Positions 18,037-25,795 of a stretch of 64,000 nucleotides of DNA are shown here, piece after piece. Each line of letters starts with the position of its first letter. The stretch's first letter is position 1. The stretch comes from Candidatus Cloacimonadota bacterium. GTDB lineage: Bacteria; Cloacimonadota; Cloacimonadia; Cloacimonadales; Cloacimonadaceae. The notes under the pieces were generated by a model. That model was not told the origin of the DNA. It saw only the letters and a list, made by a program, of their open reading frames with translations, and ran no database searches. The translations under genes were made by a program, and so were the position numbers. The stretch is from contig JAJBAY010000003.1 of assembly GCA_020532515.1 (NCBI GenBank), positions 1 to 64,000 of the forward strand. The letters are read 5' to 3'.

Positions 18037-18919
18037 AGAGGTCTATCCAGAACCTTCTACTAAGTGCCACCATAATCAGAATGATGCCGCCAATTTGCCA
18101 TGCACTGAGCTGCTCTGATAAAAAGAAATAAGCCAGGAGTGTGGCCAGGGCCGGTTTTAAAAAGAAGTAAAAAGATGCTCTGGAAGCGCTAAGCTCCTTC
18201 ATGGCTTCAAAATAGAGTATATATGCCAATCCAGTGATAATGACTCCGAGATAGAGCAAAAGCCAGATATTATGCCAACTGGGATCAAAGCTCATGCTCT
18301 TGCCAATGATCAAGTTTATGGCGCTGAGGACTATGCCTCCAATCAGGAAAGACACGGAATTTGTAATGAGATTGCCATACTGACTAACTGCCCATTTGGT
18401 AAGCACCGTATATAAGGCAAAGGTGACTCCAGCCAAAATGGCAAAGACTATGCCCAGGGGCAGATTGACAAAGTTCTGTTGAAAGAGTTCCTTTTCTCCC
18501 AGGATGATGATGCTGAGACCTACCAGTCCCACGAAGAGGCTATAGATTTGAAACTTGCTAAGCTTTTCCTTCAGCAAAACCAAGGCAAAGAGGCTCACGA
18601 ACAGAGGATTCATGCTCACTATTACCGCAACCAGGGAGGCTTTGCCATAATAAATAGCCCATTGTAAAAGCAGCATACTGATTACGACATTCAGGATTCC
18701 CAAAAGGCCGAGTTTCAGTATGCTGCTAACAGTTAGTTTTATCTTATTCTGAGTCCAGTTCCTGACTGCGAATGGTGCGATACAGGCTCCTCCGATCAGA
18801 AACCGCCAAGCAGTAATGGCAAAAGGCGAGATGCCTTCTCCCAAAAGCTTGCCAGCGAGTTCCAAGGTGGACCATATACATATCGCTACCAGACAGTACA
18901 GGTGACTCTTGAGTTTCAA
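18011..18919 (-). CDS. EamA/DMT-family transporter
   Basis: A 302-residue inner-membrane protein with ten hydrophobic helices in two EamA repeats (CIWSTLELAGKLLGEGISPF, AWRFLIGGACIAPFA in the first; FAILAGVTFALYTVLTKWAV in the second). The family exports small metabolites; substrate cannot be read from sequence. It appears to start with TTG at 18919, one base after the stop of the secreted protein gene, so translation is probably coupled; no strong Shine-Dalgarno sequence is visible. Its 3' end overlaps the flippase gene. A role in supplying or exporting a sugar-lipid precursor would fit the neighbours but is speculation. Confidence 0.87.
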   Translation of the reverse strand: MKLKSHLYCLVAICIWSTLELAGKLLGEGISPFAITAWRFLIGGACIAPFAVRNWTQNKIKLTVSSILKLGLLGILNVVISMLLLQWAIYYGKASLVAVIVSMNPLFVSLFALVLLKEKLSKFQIYSLFVGLVGLSIIILGEKELFQQNFVNLPLGIVFAILAGVTFALYTVLTKWAVSQYGNLITNSVSFLIGGIVLSAINLIIGKSMSFDPSWHNIWLLLYLGVIITGLAYILYFEAMKELSASRASFYFFLKPALATLLAYFFLSEQLSAWQIGGIILIMVALSRRFWIDLYERNKLKA

Positions 18920-18920
18920 A

Positions 18921-20606
18921 TTACTTCATCAAGACCATTTTCTTGGTGGAGCTGTAAGATCCGGATTTTAAACGGAAGAAATATACGCCGCTGGATACAG
19001 CTTTTCCGCTGTCGTCCATGCCGTTCCAATGCAGGTTGTTGATTCCCTGACTTGCTTGAACTGCATAGCTCTTCACGATTTGACCTTTTTGGTTATAGAT
19101 AGTCACATCGGCAGGGGCGGCTACTTCCATCTGGAACTGGATAGTTGTTTCCGGATTGAAAGGATTGGGATAGTTCCCGATCAGGCTTACCTGAGCCGGT
19201 GACAAGGTGGGGTCTTCGTTTGAGACGACGGGGTTGAAATCTGCCAGCATACGTGGGGTAATCTGGGCTGTGCTTTGGAAGTGACTGATAAGGCCCATAA
19301 CGCTGAATTGACCAGTATGCATGGGAGTATTGATATAATCCACATCGTAGAAGCCAGTACGTAAAGACATGGCACCTGTAGCGTCAGATATGGCGTAGGT
19401 CACGGCAGGATTGGTGGTATAGTTCCCACTGGGACTATCAAAGCTCACGCCATTGATATACACCAAGCGGGATTGATAATGGTTTACACCGATATCAGAA
19501 TTCAGCTGTGCTATGGTGAGGGTGGGAATATACATGTTGTTTCCACTGGATACTGCAGGACCTGGGTCAGCAGTAGGCAGGAATTGCAGTGTTTCAAAGT
19601 ACATGTTCAGCTTACCGGTGAGACCAGCGATGGCATCACCGATCTGATAATTGGAGGTAATCACACCGGGTACGTCATCGATTAGGATGGCTGCTCCACT
19701 ATCTTGTACATATTTCTGATGGCGGTTGTTTTGCTTGAAGGTGAGTATTACGTTGCCTGGGATGTGATACACAGTGTTATTATCCGGGTTCTGTTGCCAT
19801 AGCTCGCTAAGGTTTTGAACATAGACATAAAATCCATACTCAGCAATCACAACTGCACTGGGTTCAAATCCCGCAGCAAAAGCTCTGGCTTTAAGTGTGG
19901 TGGGAGAGCTGATATGAACCGGAGCAGTATAGGGAGTAGAGGATTGGCTCGGCTGGCTGCCATCAAGAGTGTAATAAATGCTGGCGCCTGCAGTAGTAGT
20001 GGTGATTGTTACATCGAGAGCAGATCCATAGTGTCCAGCCGGAGGATTAAAGGTAGGATTAGCCACAAATTGCTGGCCACTACCATAGGCAGTCCAGGTG
20101 ATATTGTCTATAGTTACCTGACGATTTACATTGTCGCCCTGAATATTGCGTATTTCCATGGTGAAGTCACCGGGAACATTTACGCCGTTTACCACGAAAT
20201 TACGAATAGTGGGGTCTGCGCCTGAAGTGCCACCAAAGGTTTCAGAATCTGCCACCCAGATATTATTGATATACAGGGCAAGCTGGCGATCTCCCACAGA
20301 TGTGTAGGCCTTGCGCATTTGAACTGAGAAATTGCCAATGCCATTGGGAATGGGTCCTGATACGATCCTGCTGGGGACTGCACTACGGCGTAGTATCATG
20401 CCATGGCCATCAATGGAATTGTCATTGTCTCCAGCTACAGAACCAGTTACGTGAAAATAGTTCCAGGTTACTCCACCATCGCCGACGAAGCTTCCATCGA
20501 CGTAGTTGGTGCCAGTGTAATCAAAATTGGTGAATGTTTCGAGGCCTTGTCCCCAAACAGCTACCGCTGCGACAAGGCATATGCTTAAAATGAGCATTTT
20601 TTTCAT
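18921..20606 (-). CDS. Secreted protein with chitobiase-like domain and C-terminal sorting tail
   Basis: A 561-residue exported protein. Residues 1-19 are a signal peptide (MKKMLILSICLVAAVAVWG). About 20-175 is a beta-rich region of lectin-like style. About 180-265 matches the CHB_HEX_C-type domain (YYTLDGSQPSQSSTPYTAPV, LKARAFAAGFEPS). About 270-465 looks like a DUF5689/OB-fold region (YIPTLTIAQLN, VYINGVSFDSPSGNY). The tail has NYPNPFNPETTIQFQM, GMDDSGKAVSSGVYFFRL and KKMVLMK, the FlgD-like/type-A sorting domain of T9SS cargo and related FCB proteins. The start has GGAGG four bases upstream. Surface display is likely; no enzymatic motif was found. It precedes the polysaccharide genes directly. 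Confidence 0.87.
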   Translation of the reverse strand: MKKMLILSICLVAAVAVWGQGLETFTNFDYTGTNYVDGSFVGDGGVTWNYFHVTGSVAGDNDNSIDGHGMILRRSAVPSRIVSGPIPNGIGNFSVQMRKAYTSVGDRQLALYINNIWVADSETFGGTSGADPTIRNFVVNGVNVPGDFTMEIRNIQGDNVNRQVTIDNITWTAYGSGQQFVANPTFNPPAGHYGSALDVTITTTTAGASIYYTLDGSQPSQSSTPYTAPVHISSPTTLKARAFAAGFEPSAVVIAEYGFYVYVQNLSELWQQNPDNNTVYHIPGNVILTFKQNNRHQKYVQDSGAAILIDDVPGVITSNYQIGDAIAGLTGKLNMYFETLQFLPTADPGPAVSSGNNMYIPTLTIAQLNSDIGVNHYQSRLVYINGVSFDSPSGNYTTNPAVTYAISDATGAMSLRTGFYDVDYINTPMHTGQFSVMGLISHFQSTAQITPRMLADFNPVVSNEDPTLSPAQVSLIGNYPNPFNPETTIQFQMEVAAPADVTIYNQKGQIVKSYAVQASQGINNLHWNGMDDSGKAVSSGVYFFRLKSGSYSSTKKMVLMK

Positions 20607-20661
20607 AATTCCTCCATGAAATTACGCAGGTTTTCTTCTTCTTTCCAGTTAAATATCGAAA

Positions 20662-21468
20662 TTAACGTAGCCAGGCTTTCCCTAATACCGCCAAAGCAGC
20701 ATACAGGAAACTTCCTGCCAGCAATATACTATCCGTTCTATCTAACATGCCCCCATGTCCCGGAATCAGACGGGAGCTATCTTTCACATTACAAAACCTC
20801 TTAAGCATGGATTCCAGGAGGTCTCCTAACTGGCCAACAATGCCCGCTGCAACGGCAACAAGTACCAAATGCAGCATGGGTATCGCTGAGAATCCACTCA
20901 CATACAATATAAACAATATCATGACTGGTGCAAGGCCTCCGGCAATGAAGCCTTCACGACTTTTTTTGGGGCTAATCGGCGTAATATTGCGCTTTTTGCC
21001 GAAGCGCATGCCAACAAAGTAAGCCACTGTATCCACTATCCAGATCATCAGAATTAAGGCAAGTAAAATCTTCTTTACAGGATGGTACCAGCCGATTTTC
21101 ACAATCATAGCAGGAAACAGGGCCGTGTAGATCAGCCCAAATATTACGGTAAACATCCTGGGTACACTGCTATTGGTATCCCATTTAATAAGGGAATGTA
21201 GCACAGCCAAAAAGATCGCCAACCACAAAATGGCAGATTCCAAAGCAGGATAAAAAACCCAGCCACTATACAGCAGGGGCATCAGCAGGATCCAAATCCA
21301 GGAAATGTTCTGCCCTGCTTGATTCATCATGGATCTGTATTCCTGAGCGCCTAAAATACTTACCACCAGAAACATCAGATACAAGGGTATCCCTTCATAA
21401 AACAAGGCCAATAGCAAGCCCGGTATAAAGATTACAGACACCAATACCCGCTTGTTGAGTTCGTTCAT
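20662..21468 (-). CDS. cdsA: Phosphatidate cytidylyltransferase
   Basis: Integral membrane enzyme that makes CDP-diacylglycerol from phosphatidate and CTP, the branch point of phospholipid synthesis. The 268 residues have seven or eight hydrophobic segments. The family signature is near the C-terminus: GQLGDLLESMLKRFCNVKDS then SRLIPGHGGMLDRTDSILLA, with the conserved Asp residues and the K-D-S pattern. ISPKKSREGFIAG is the usual ISPKKT-type cytoplasmic loop. Four-base overlap with uppS upstream gives the widely conserved uppS-cdsA order. The usual downstream genes (dxr, rseP, bamA) are absent here. Confidence 0.97.
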   Translation of the reverse strand: MNELNKRVLVSVIFIPGLLLALFYEGIPLYLMFLVVSILGAQEYRSMMNQAGQNISWIWILLMPLLYSGWVFYPALESAILWLAIFLAVLHSLIKWDTNSSVPRMFTVIFGLIYTALFPAMIVKIGWYHPVKKILLALILMIWIVDTVAYFVGMRFGKKRNITPISPKKSREGFIAGGLAPVMILFILYVSGFSAIPMLHLVLVAVAAGIVGQLGDLLESMLKRFCNVKDSSRLIPGHGGMLDRTDSILLAGSFLYAALAVLGKAWLR

Positions 21469-22193
21469 TTGCCAAGACCTCCATAGCGACGATTACGCTG
21501 TTGATATTCCTGCAGAGCTTTGATCATCTCCACCTTATCAAAATCTGGCCACATGACTTCGGTGACATAGATTTCAGAATAGGCAGCTTGCCAGAGCAAA
21601 AAGTTTGAGAGCCGCTTTTCTCCGCTGCTGCGGATAATGAGATCTGGATCCGGCTGCTCTTTGGTCCAAAGATAATGACCAAAATTATCAGGTGTAAGAG
21701 ACAAAATCTCTTCTGGTTTGAGCTTTTTAATAGCTTCAATAATCTCCAGTCGACCACCGTAATTAAAGGCGATATTGACCACCATGCCCGTGTTTTGATG
21801 AGTCTTAGCAGCCACAGCTCTGATTTCTGCCAAATATTCCGGATCCAAATTGATTTCAGAGCCGATAAACTGCACATAGATATTTTGTTCGTTCAATTCC
21901 GGGATCTCTTTGATCAGTCTTTCTCGGAGCAGCTTCAGTAGACCCTGTACCTCATCTTCAGGCCGGTTCCAATTTTCGGTGGAAAAGGCATAAAAGGTGA
22001 GATACTCAAGCTTTAATTCCACTCCCAATTCCACTACTTGCCGGATTGATTTGGCTCCAGCGCTATGTCCATACAAACGGGGACGATTGTGCTGCTTTGC
22101 CCAGCGGCCATTGCCATCCATAATGATGCCCACATGGCGGGGCAGACGGCTCATATCCAAATCGGGCAGGAGCAACTTATAATCCTTAGCCAT
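21465..22193 (-). CDS. uppS: Isoprenyl transferase (undecaprenyl diphosphate synthase)
   Basis: Condenses isopentenyl diphosphate onto farnesyl diphosphate to give the C55 carrier lipid for peptidoglycan and polysaccharide assembly. The 242 residues show every landmark: HVGIIMDGNGRWAKQ (catalytic Asp, P-loop), GHSAGAKSIRQVV, YLTFYAFSTENWNRP, and RSSGEKRLSNFLLWQAAYSE followed by WPDF. Cytoplasmic, peripheral to the membrane. The start overlaps the prfB stop by eight bases and its own stop overlaps cdsA. The product serves the flippase-linked glycan genes nearby, though that is a general cellular role. Confidence 0.98.
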   Translation of the reverse strand: MAKDYKLLLPDLDMSRLPRHVGIIMDGNGRWAKQHNRPRLYGHSAGAKSIRQVVELGVELKLEYLTFYAFSTENWNRPEDEVQGLLKLLRERLIKEIPELNEQNIYVQFIGSEINLDPEYLAEIRAVAAKTHQNTGMVVNIAFNYGGRLEIIEAIKKLKPEEILSLTPDNFGHYLWTKEQPDPDLIIRSSGEKRLSNFLLWQAAYSEIYVTEVMWPDFDKVEMIKALQEYQQRNRRYGGLGK

Positions 22194-23301
22194 TCATCCT
22201 CGACTTTGCGGTCATTTTGAGCCAGGCATAGATAAAGGGGTCCAGTTCGCCATCCATCACCTTATCCACCTGACCGATTACGTGATTTGTCCGCAGGTCT
22301 TTCACCTGTTGATAGGGTTGGAATACATAAGAACGAATCTGATTTCCCCAGCCGATTTCAGTCTTGGAGGCCTCGCTGCTCTTTTTTTCTTGTTCGCGCT
22401 GTTCCTCAAAATGCTGATACAACCTGCTTTTCAGGATAGCCATGGCCTTATCCCGGTTTTGGATTTGAGAGCGCTCATTTTGACAGCTAACCACTATGTT
22501 CGTAGGAAGATGGGTGATGCGCACCGCAGAATCCGTGGTATTTACATGCTGTCCACCTGCACCGCTGGATCTGTATGTATCTATTTTTAGGTCTTTGGTA
22601 TCTATTTCGATCTCTATGTCATCGTCTATTTCCGGGTAAACAAACACAGAGGCAAATGAAGTCTGTCGTTTGCCCTGAGCATTAAAAGGACTAATGCGAA
22701 CCAGCCGGTGGATGCCGATCTCGCTTTTAAGCTTACCAAAGGCCAGATTTCCAGCAATCTCAATGGTGGCGCTTTTGATGCCCGCCTCTTCTCCAGACAG
22801 GCTGTCTATCACATTGAAAGTATAACCGCTATTTTCTGCCCAACGCATATACATGCGCATCAACATCTGAGCCCAATCCTGTGCTTCAGTGCCTCCGGCT
22901 CCGGCATGGATGGTAAAGATAGCATCATTGTGATCATATTTCTCATTGAGCAAGACTTCTATCTCTGCTTTTTCCACAAATAGGACTATTGGAGCCAAAG
23001 CCTGTATAGCCTCCTCAAACAGCTCTTCTGTAAATTCTTCATCCAAGAAGGTGATATATGTCTCCAGCTCATCTCTGGTGGCCTCAAGGCGCTCTATATG
23101 AGCAATCTCATCCCTGATTTGCGCCATTTTCTTGCTTATTTTTCGGGCTTGATCCTGATCATTCCAAAAACCGGGCGTATTCATTTCAGCTTCCAAGGAT
23201 TTTACTTCCTGGCTCTTTTGCTGCAAATCCATCAGCTTAAGTATCTCAGTTATCTTATCTATCAAATCGTTGGCTTCGTTTTTGAAATCAATATATTCCA
23301 T
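22186..23301 (-). CDS. prfB: Peptide chain release factor 2, single uninterrupted frame
   Basis: Recognises UGA and UAA codons and triggers peptide release. Helical domain 1 is followed by the anchor SPF motif (RISPFNAQGKRQTSF), the catalytic loop SSGAGGQHVNTTDSAVRITH with GGQ, and CQNERSQIQNRDKAM. I choose the ATG at 23301 (MEYIDFKNEAND), with AAAGG upstream, giving 371 residues; the longer frame adds residues with no family match. Most bacterial prfB genes need a +1 frameshift at CUU-UGA near codon 25. Here that site aligns with CTG-ATG-GAT and the frame is continuous, so this autoregulation is absent. First gene of the prfB-uppS-cdsA operon. Confidence 0.96.
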   Translation of the reverse strand: MEYIDFKNEANDLIDKITEILKLMDLQQKSQEVKSLEAEMNTPGFWNDQDQARKISKKMAQIRDEIAHIERLEATRDELETYITFLDEEFTEELFEEAIQALAPIVLFVEKAEIEVLLNEKYDHNDAIFTIHAGAGGTEAQDWAQMLMRMYMRWAENSGYTFNVIDSLSGEEAGIKSATIEIAGNLAFGKLKSEIGIHRLVRISPFNAQGKRQTSFASVFVYPEIDDDIEIEIDTKDLKIDTYRSSGAGGQHVNTTDSAVRITHLPTNIVVSCQNERSQIQNRDKAMAILKSRLYQHFEEQREQEKKSSEASKTEIGWGNQIRSYVFQPYQQVKDLRTNHVIGQVDKVMDGELDPFIYAWLKMTAKSRMNG

Positions 23302-23605
23302 GGGCTTTCCTTTCTTAAAACACTTAATGTACAATGTCATGCATGAGGTGCTTTTGTCAAGACCAAATTTTAGGCTATGCTGCATGCGACAAGCTCAAAC
23401 TACATATTTGAGCAGAATCCGAGCCATCGTTGTTTTCAGGAAGCTCAACAGTTTCTTATTGCAGCTATCCTTATAGTCCCTCGACATAAGCAGTCTGATA
23501 AGTTATTTTGATTATTTTCAATTTCCCCAAAATTCCTATTAGCAAAAACTGATTGTCTGACTATATTATCTAAAAAACAGCTATAATATAATAAGGATTC
23601 TGAAA
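23302..23605. other. Divergent intergenic region between prfB and the outer-membrane protein gene
   Basis: No gene is visible. On the minus strand TTGACA (23360 to 23355) is a likely -35 box for prfB. A small inverted repeat, GCTCAAA (23393-23399) and TTTGAGC (23407-23413), lies just upstream of it and could be an operator. For the rightward gene an AAGGA ribosome site is present about ten bases before 23606; TATAAT-like sequences at 23563-23587 are present but their spacing to the start is too short to assign one promoter with confidence. Confidence 0.5.
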
Positions 23606-24193
23606 ATGAAAAAACTCACCTTACTCATCATCATTATCATGAGTGCTCTTCTCTTAGAAGCCCGAGTGATGGGGCAATTTGGTATTGGCCTTGATTTGAA
23701 TGGAAAACAGTCGTTTTCCAATGCACTATTCAGCCACGACAGCGATGTAAAGACTGGAGTATCTCTCTATGGAGAAGCATTAATGAGCCAAAGCATAGTT
23801 CTTGGAGATCTTCTTTTCGGGGGTGGACTCGAATATCAGTTACCCAGAGAATTGGATAAGGTCAATGAGGACTTACGTACGCGTAAAATTTCTTCCTTAC
23901 CCATGTATCTCACTGGAAAGTTCGTCTTAAATTCGGTGATTCTATCCCCGGAACTAATCGTTCGCTTGGGTTATGATATTCCCATTACTCAAGACAATTT
24001 CAATTACACTGATGTCAATGGTGGTTTGTATTGGGCGATGGGAGCAGGGATTGGGTTCAAGCCTCTTGTTTTACAATTAATGTATAAAAGCAGTCAAAAC
24101 TCTTTTAGCTGGAAGGATGATATTGATCTACCAAACCTCAAAGCAACCAGCACAAATTCCCAGTTGAGTATACAATTGGGAATAAGATTGTAA
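23606..24193 (+). CDS. Small outer-membrane beta-barrel-like protein
   Basis: A 195-residue exported protein. Residues 1-20 are a signal peptide (MKKLTLLIIIIMSALLLEAR). The rest is made of alternating strands such as FGIGLDLNGKQSF, SLYGEALMSQSIV, LFGGGLEYQLP, GLYWAMGAGIGFKPLVLQLM and a final strand SQLSIQLGIRL, the pattern of an eight-stranded porin-like barrel (OmpW/OprG- or OmpA-barrel size). Function unknown. It is the first of three rightward small genes; the CsbD-like gene follows after 35-47 bases. AAGGA precedes the start. Confidence 0.75.
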   Translation: MKKLTLLIIIIMSALLLEARVMGQFGIGLDLNGKQSFSNALFSHDSDVKTGVSLYGEALMSQSIVLGDLLFGGGLEYQLPRELDKVNEDLRTRKISSLPMYLTGKFVLNSVILSPELIVRLGYDIPITQDNFNYTDVNGGLYWAMGAGIGFKPLVLQLMYKSSQNSFSWKDDIDLPNLKATSTNSQLSIQLGIRL

Positions 24194-24228
24194 TCAAATC
24201 AGTCAACGAAAAACTCATTCACTAACCG

Positions 24229-24426
24229 ATGGAGGTTAATATAAATAAGCTCAGTATCAAAGGCGATTGGAAAATTATAGCTGGCAAGCTGAAACAGCAA
24301 TATGCCAATTTGACGGATGATGATCTTCTCTTTGTAGAAGGCAAAGAAGAAGAACTACTAGGAAGATTGCAAAAGAAAATCGGAAAAACCAAAGAAGAAA
24401 TCCGGGACGAAATATCGAAATTCTGA
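24229..24426 (+). CDS. CsbD/YjbJ-like stress protein
   Basis: A protein of about 61-65 residues of the CsbD family, small hydrophilic helical proteins induced by general stress in other bacteria; molecular role unknown. Family pattern seen: GDWKIIAGKLKQQYANLTDD, then LFVEGKEEELLGRLQ and KKIGKTKEEIRDE, aligning well with E. coli YjbJ. Start is uncertain. The ATG at 24229 has no upstream ribosome site, while GGAGG (24231-24235) lies inside the frame, five bases before an ATA codon at 24241. The residues from that ATA (INKLSIKG) line up with the family start MNKDEAGG, so initiation at AUA is possible. Confidence 0.85.
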   Translation: MEVNINKLSIKGDWKIIAGKLKQQYANLTDDDLLFVEGKEEELLGRLQKKIGKTKEEIRDEISKF

Positions 24427-24517
24427 CAGTTTACAAGCCAGGCAGCTTGAGAATGTCATTTACCGAAAGGTGCACTGTGCACCAAGGAAACAACAATCAA
24501 ACAAACATGGAGAACAC

Positions 24518-24940
24518 ATGAATATAGTAAAAACAAGTATCCTTATTCTGATGGTGGCCATACTGCTTGCCTGGACTCTGGGCTGCAAGAAAAACAACGA
24601 CAAAGAACTTGCTGAAGCCCAATTGATCGAAGCGAACAAAGCCGCTGCCGAAATGGAATGGCAGACTTTTAAAGCCGAACAGGAAGCTAAAATAGCTGCC
24701 AATGAACTGATAGTTGCTGATTACAAAGCCAAGATGACTAATTCCAAGGGCAAGCTTTTAGCAGCCTATGACAAGAAAGTCGAAGAACTGGAATTAAAGA
24801 ACAAAGAACTGAAAACCAAGCTCGATAACTACACAGATGAAGGCAAAGACTCCTGGGAAAAGTTTAAGAGTGAATTTAACCGGGACATCAGTGAATTAGG
24901 CGAAGCTCTGAAAAACTTCGGCGTCGATAACAAAAAATAG
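24518..24940 (+). CDS. Small coiled-coil lipoprotein
   Basis: A 140-residue lipoprotein. The signal (MNIVKTSILILMVAILLAW) ends in the lipobox TLGC; the mature protein starts CKKNNDK. From there on it is almost entirely charged helix with heptad spacing (EANKAAAEMEWQTFKAEQEA, AYDKKVEELELKNKELKTKL), so it probably forms a periplasmic coiled coil. I use the ATG at 24518 because GGAG sits six bases upstream and the lipobox then falls at residue 23; the longer frame from 24470 has no ribosome site. I do not recognise a family. Its neighbours (barrel protein, CsbD) suggest envelope stress. Confidence 0.8.
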   Translation: MNIVKTSILILMVAILLAWTLGCKKNNDKELAEAQLIEANKAAAEMEWQTFKAEQEAKIAANELIVADYKAKMTNSKGKLLAAYDKKVEELELKNKELKTKLDNYTDEGKDSWEKFKSEFNRDISELGEALKNFGVDNKK

Positions 24941-24976
24941 AACTTATCACCTTTCTAACTTAGCCATAAGTATAGT

Positions 24977-25005
24977 ATGCCTCCTCAGCAATGTGGAGGC
25001 ATTTA
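24977..25005 (+). terminator. Probable rho-independent terminator of the lipoprotein gene
   Basis: ATGCCTCC (24977-24984) and GGAGGCAT (24995-25002) form a perfect 8-bp stem with a ten-base loop, followed by TTTAT. It is 36 bases after the lipoprotein stop codon at 24940. Confidence 0.65.
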
Positions 25006-25093
25006 TCCAGTTCAATTAGATTTTCTTGCCTTTTGATGCTGCCTCTGGCATCGCATTTTCCCTTAGGCTTTGACTCAAGTTTCCTTTGCCTTT

Positions 25094-25131
25094 GACTCGA
25101 GATGACTCGAGCCCTCGAGTGAATTCGAGTC
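25094..25131. repeat. Palindrome, dispersed repeat family B, copy 2
   Basis: Arms of 18 bases at 25094-25111 and 25114-25131. The outer seven pairs GACTCGA/TCGAGTC and inner seven pairs ACTCGAG/CTCGAGT match perfectly; four central positions form an internal bulge. It lies between two convergent genes. The outer core is the same as in the copies at 12059 and 41351. Confidence 0.8.
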
Positions 25132-25198
25132 GAAACTGGGTTAGACACAAGTCCAAGGCCTAAGGAAGCTGGGGGTTTTGCCCCAGAATGCCAGGACC

Positions 25199-25795
25199 CT
25201 AAAAATCCCTCTCTATGTCTGCCATAGCCTTCCTAAAAGAAATTTCCGCCTCCGGAATCTCAGCTTTGCTTCTCACATATATGGGATCAGAATACACCAC
25301 CTTTATCCGGGCAAAGGGTTTGGGAAAGCGAAATTTATCCCAAGAATTGAAAATCCACTCTCTATTGGAATCGCAGGCCACGGCTACGATCGGGATTTTT
25401 GCCAAAAGCGCGATATAAAAGAGTCCTGGATTGATCGTACCCACTGGCCCCCTGGGACCATCGGGGGTGATAGCCACAGGGATGGTTTTGGCATAGCGCA
25501 GCATTTCTTTCAAAGCCTGAGAGCCCTGTCTGCTACTGGATCCTCTCACCACGGCATAACCCATCCTGGCACTCGGCCCGGCGATCAATTCACCATCTTT
25601 TGAGGCAGATACCATCACTGCCATAGGATCCCCAATTCTGAGCAGGCCCAAATAGATCTGATTGCGATGCCAAAAGGCATATACCACAGGCTCACAATCG
25701 GGTTGATTTTTGACCTCAAATCTGAGCGTGGCTTTGATGAGGCGCAAGAGCCAGCAGGCAAGTGTATTATAGATGGGTCGCCAGAACTCAGCCAT
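25199..25795 (-). CDS. DUF374 family acyltransferase (lysophospholipid acyltransferase-like)
   Basis: A 198-residue protein of the DUF374 family, related to LPLAT/PlsC acyltransferases. It likely acylates a lipid A precursor or lysolipid at the inner membrane. Seen: VYAFWHRNQIYLGLLR, where the WHRN segment replaces the HxxxxD box of other LPLATs, then SASKDGELIAG and GYAVVRGSSSRQGSQALKEM, then ITPDGPRGPVGTINPGLFYIA. The start overlaps the lpxB stop by eight bases. Coupling with lpxB supports a role in making lipid A, as a late acyltransferase in place of LpxL/M; that is inferred from context. Confidence 0.9.
   Translation of the reverse strand: MAEFWRPIYNTLACWLLRLIKATLRFEVKNQPDCEPVVYAFWHRNQIYLGLLRIGDPMAVMVSASKDGELIAGPSARMGYAVVRGSSSRQGSQALKEMLRYAKTIPVAITPDGPRGPVGTINPGLFYIALLAKIPIVAVACDSNREWIFNSWDKFRFPKPFARIKVVYSDPIYVRSKAEIPEAEISFRKAMADIERDF

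Noticed and set aside
23380-23420. The small inverted repeat GCTCAAA...TTTGAGC as a terminator of prfB-region transcripts.
   Set aside because: It lies upstream of prfB, has only seven AT-rich pairs and no T-run; kept only as a possible operator.
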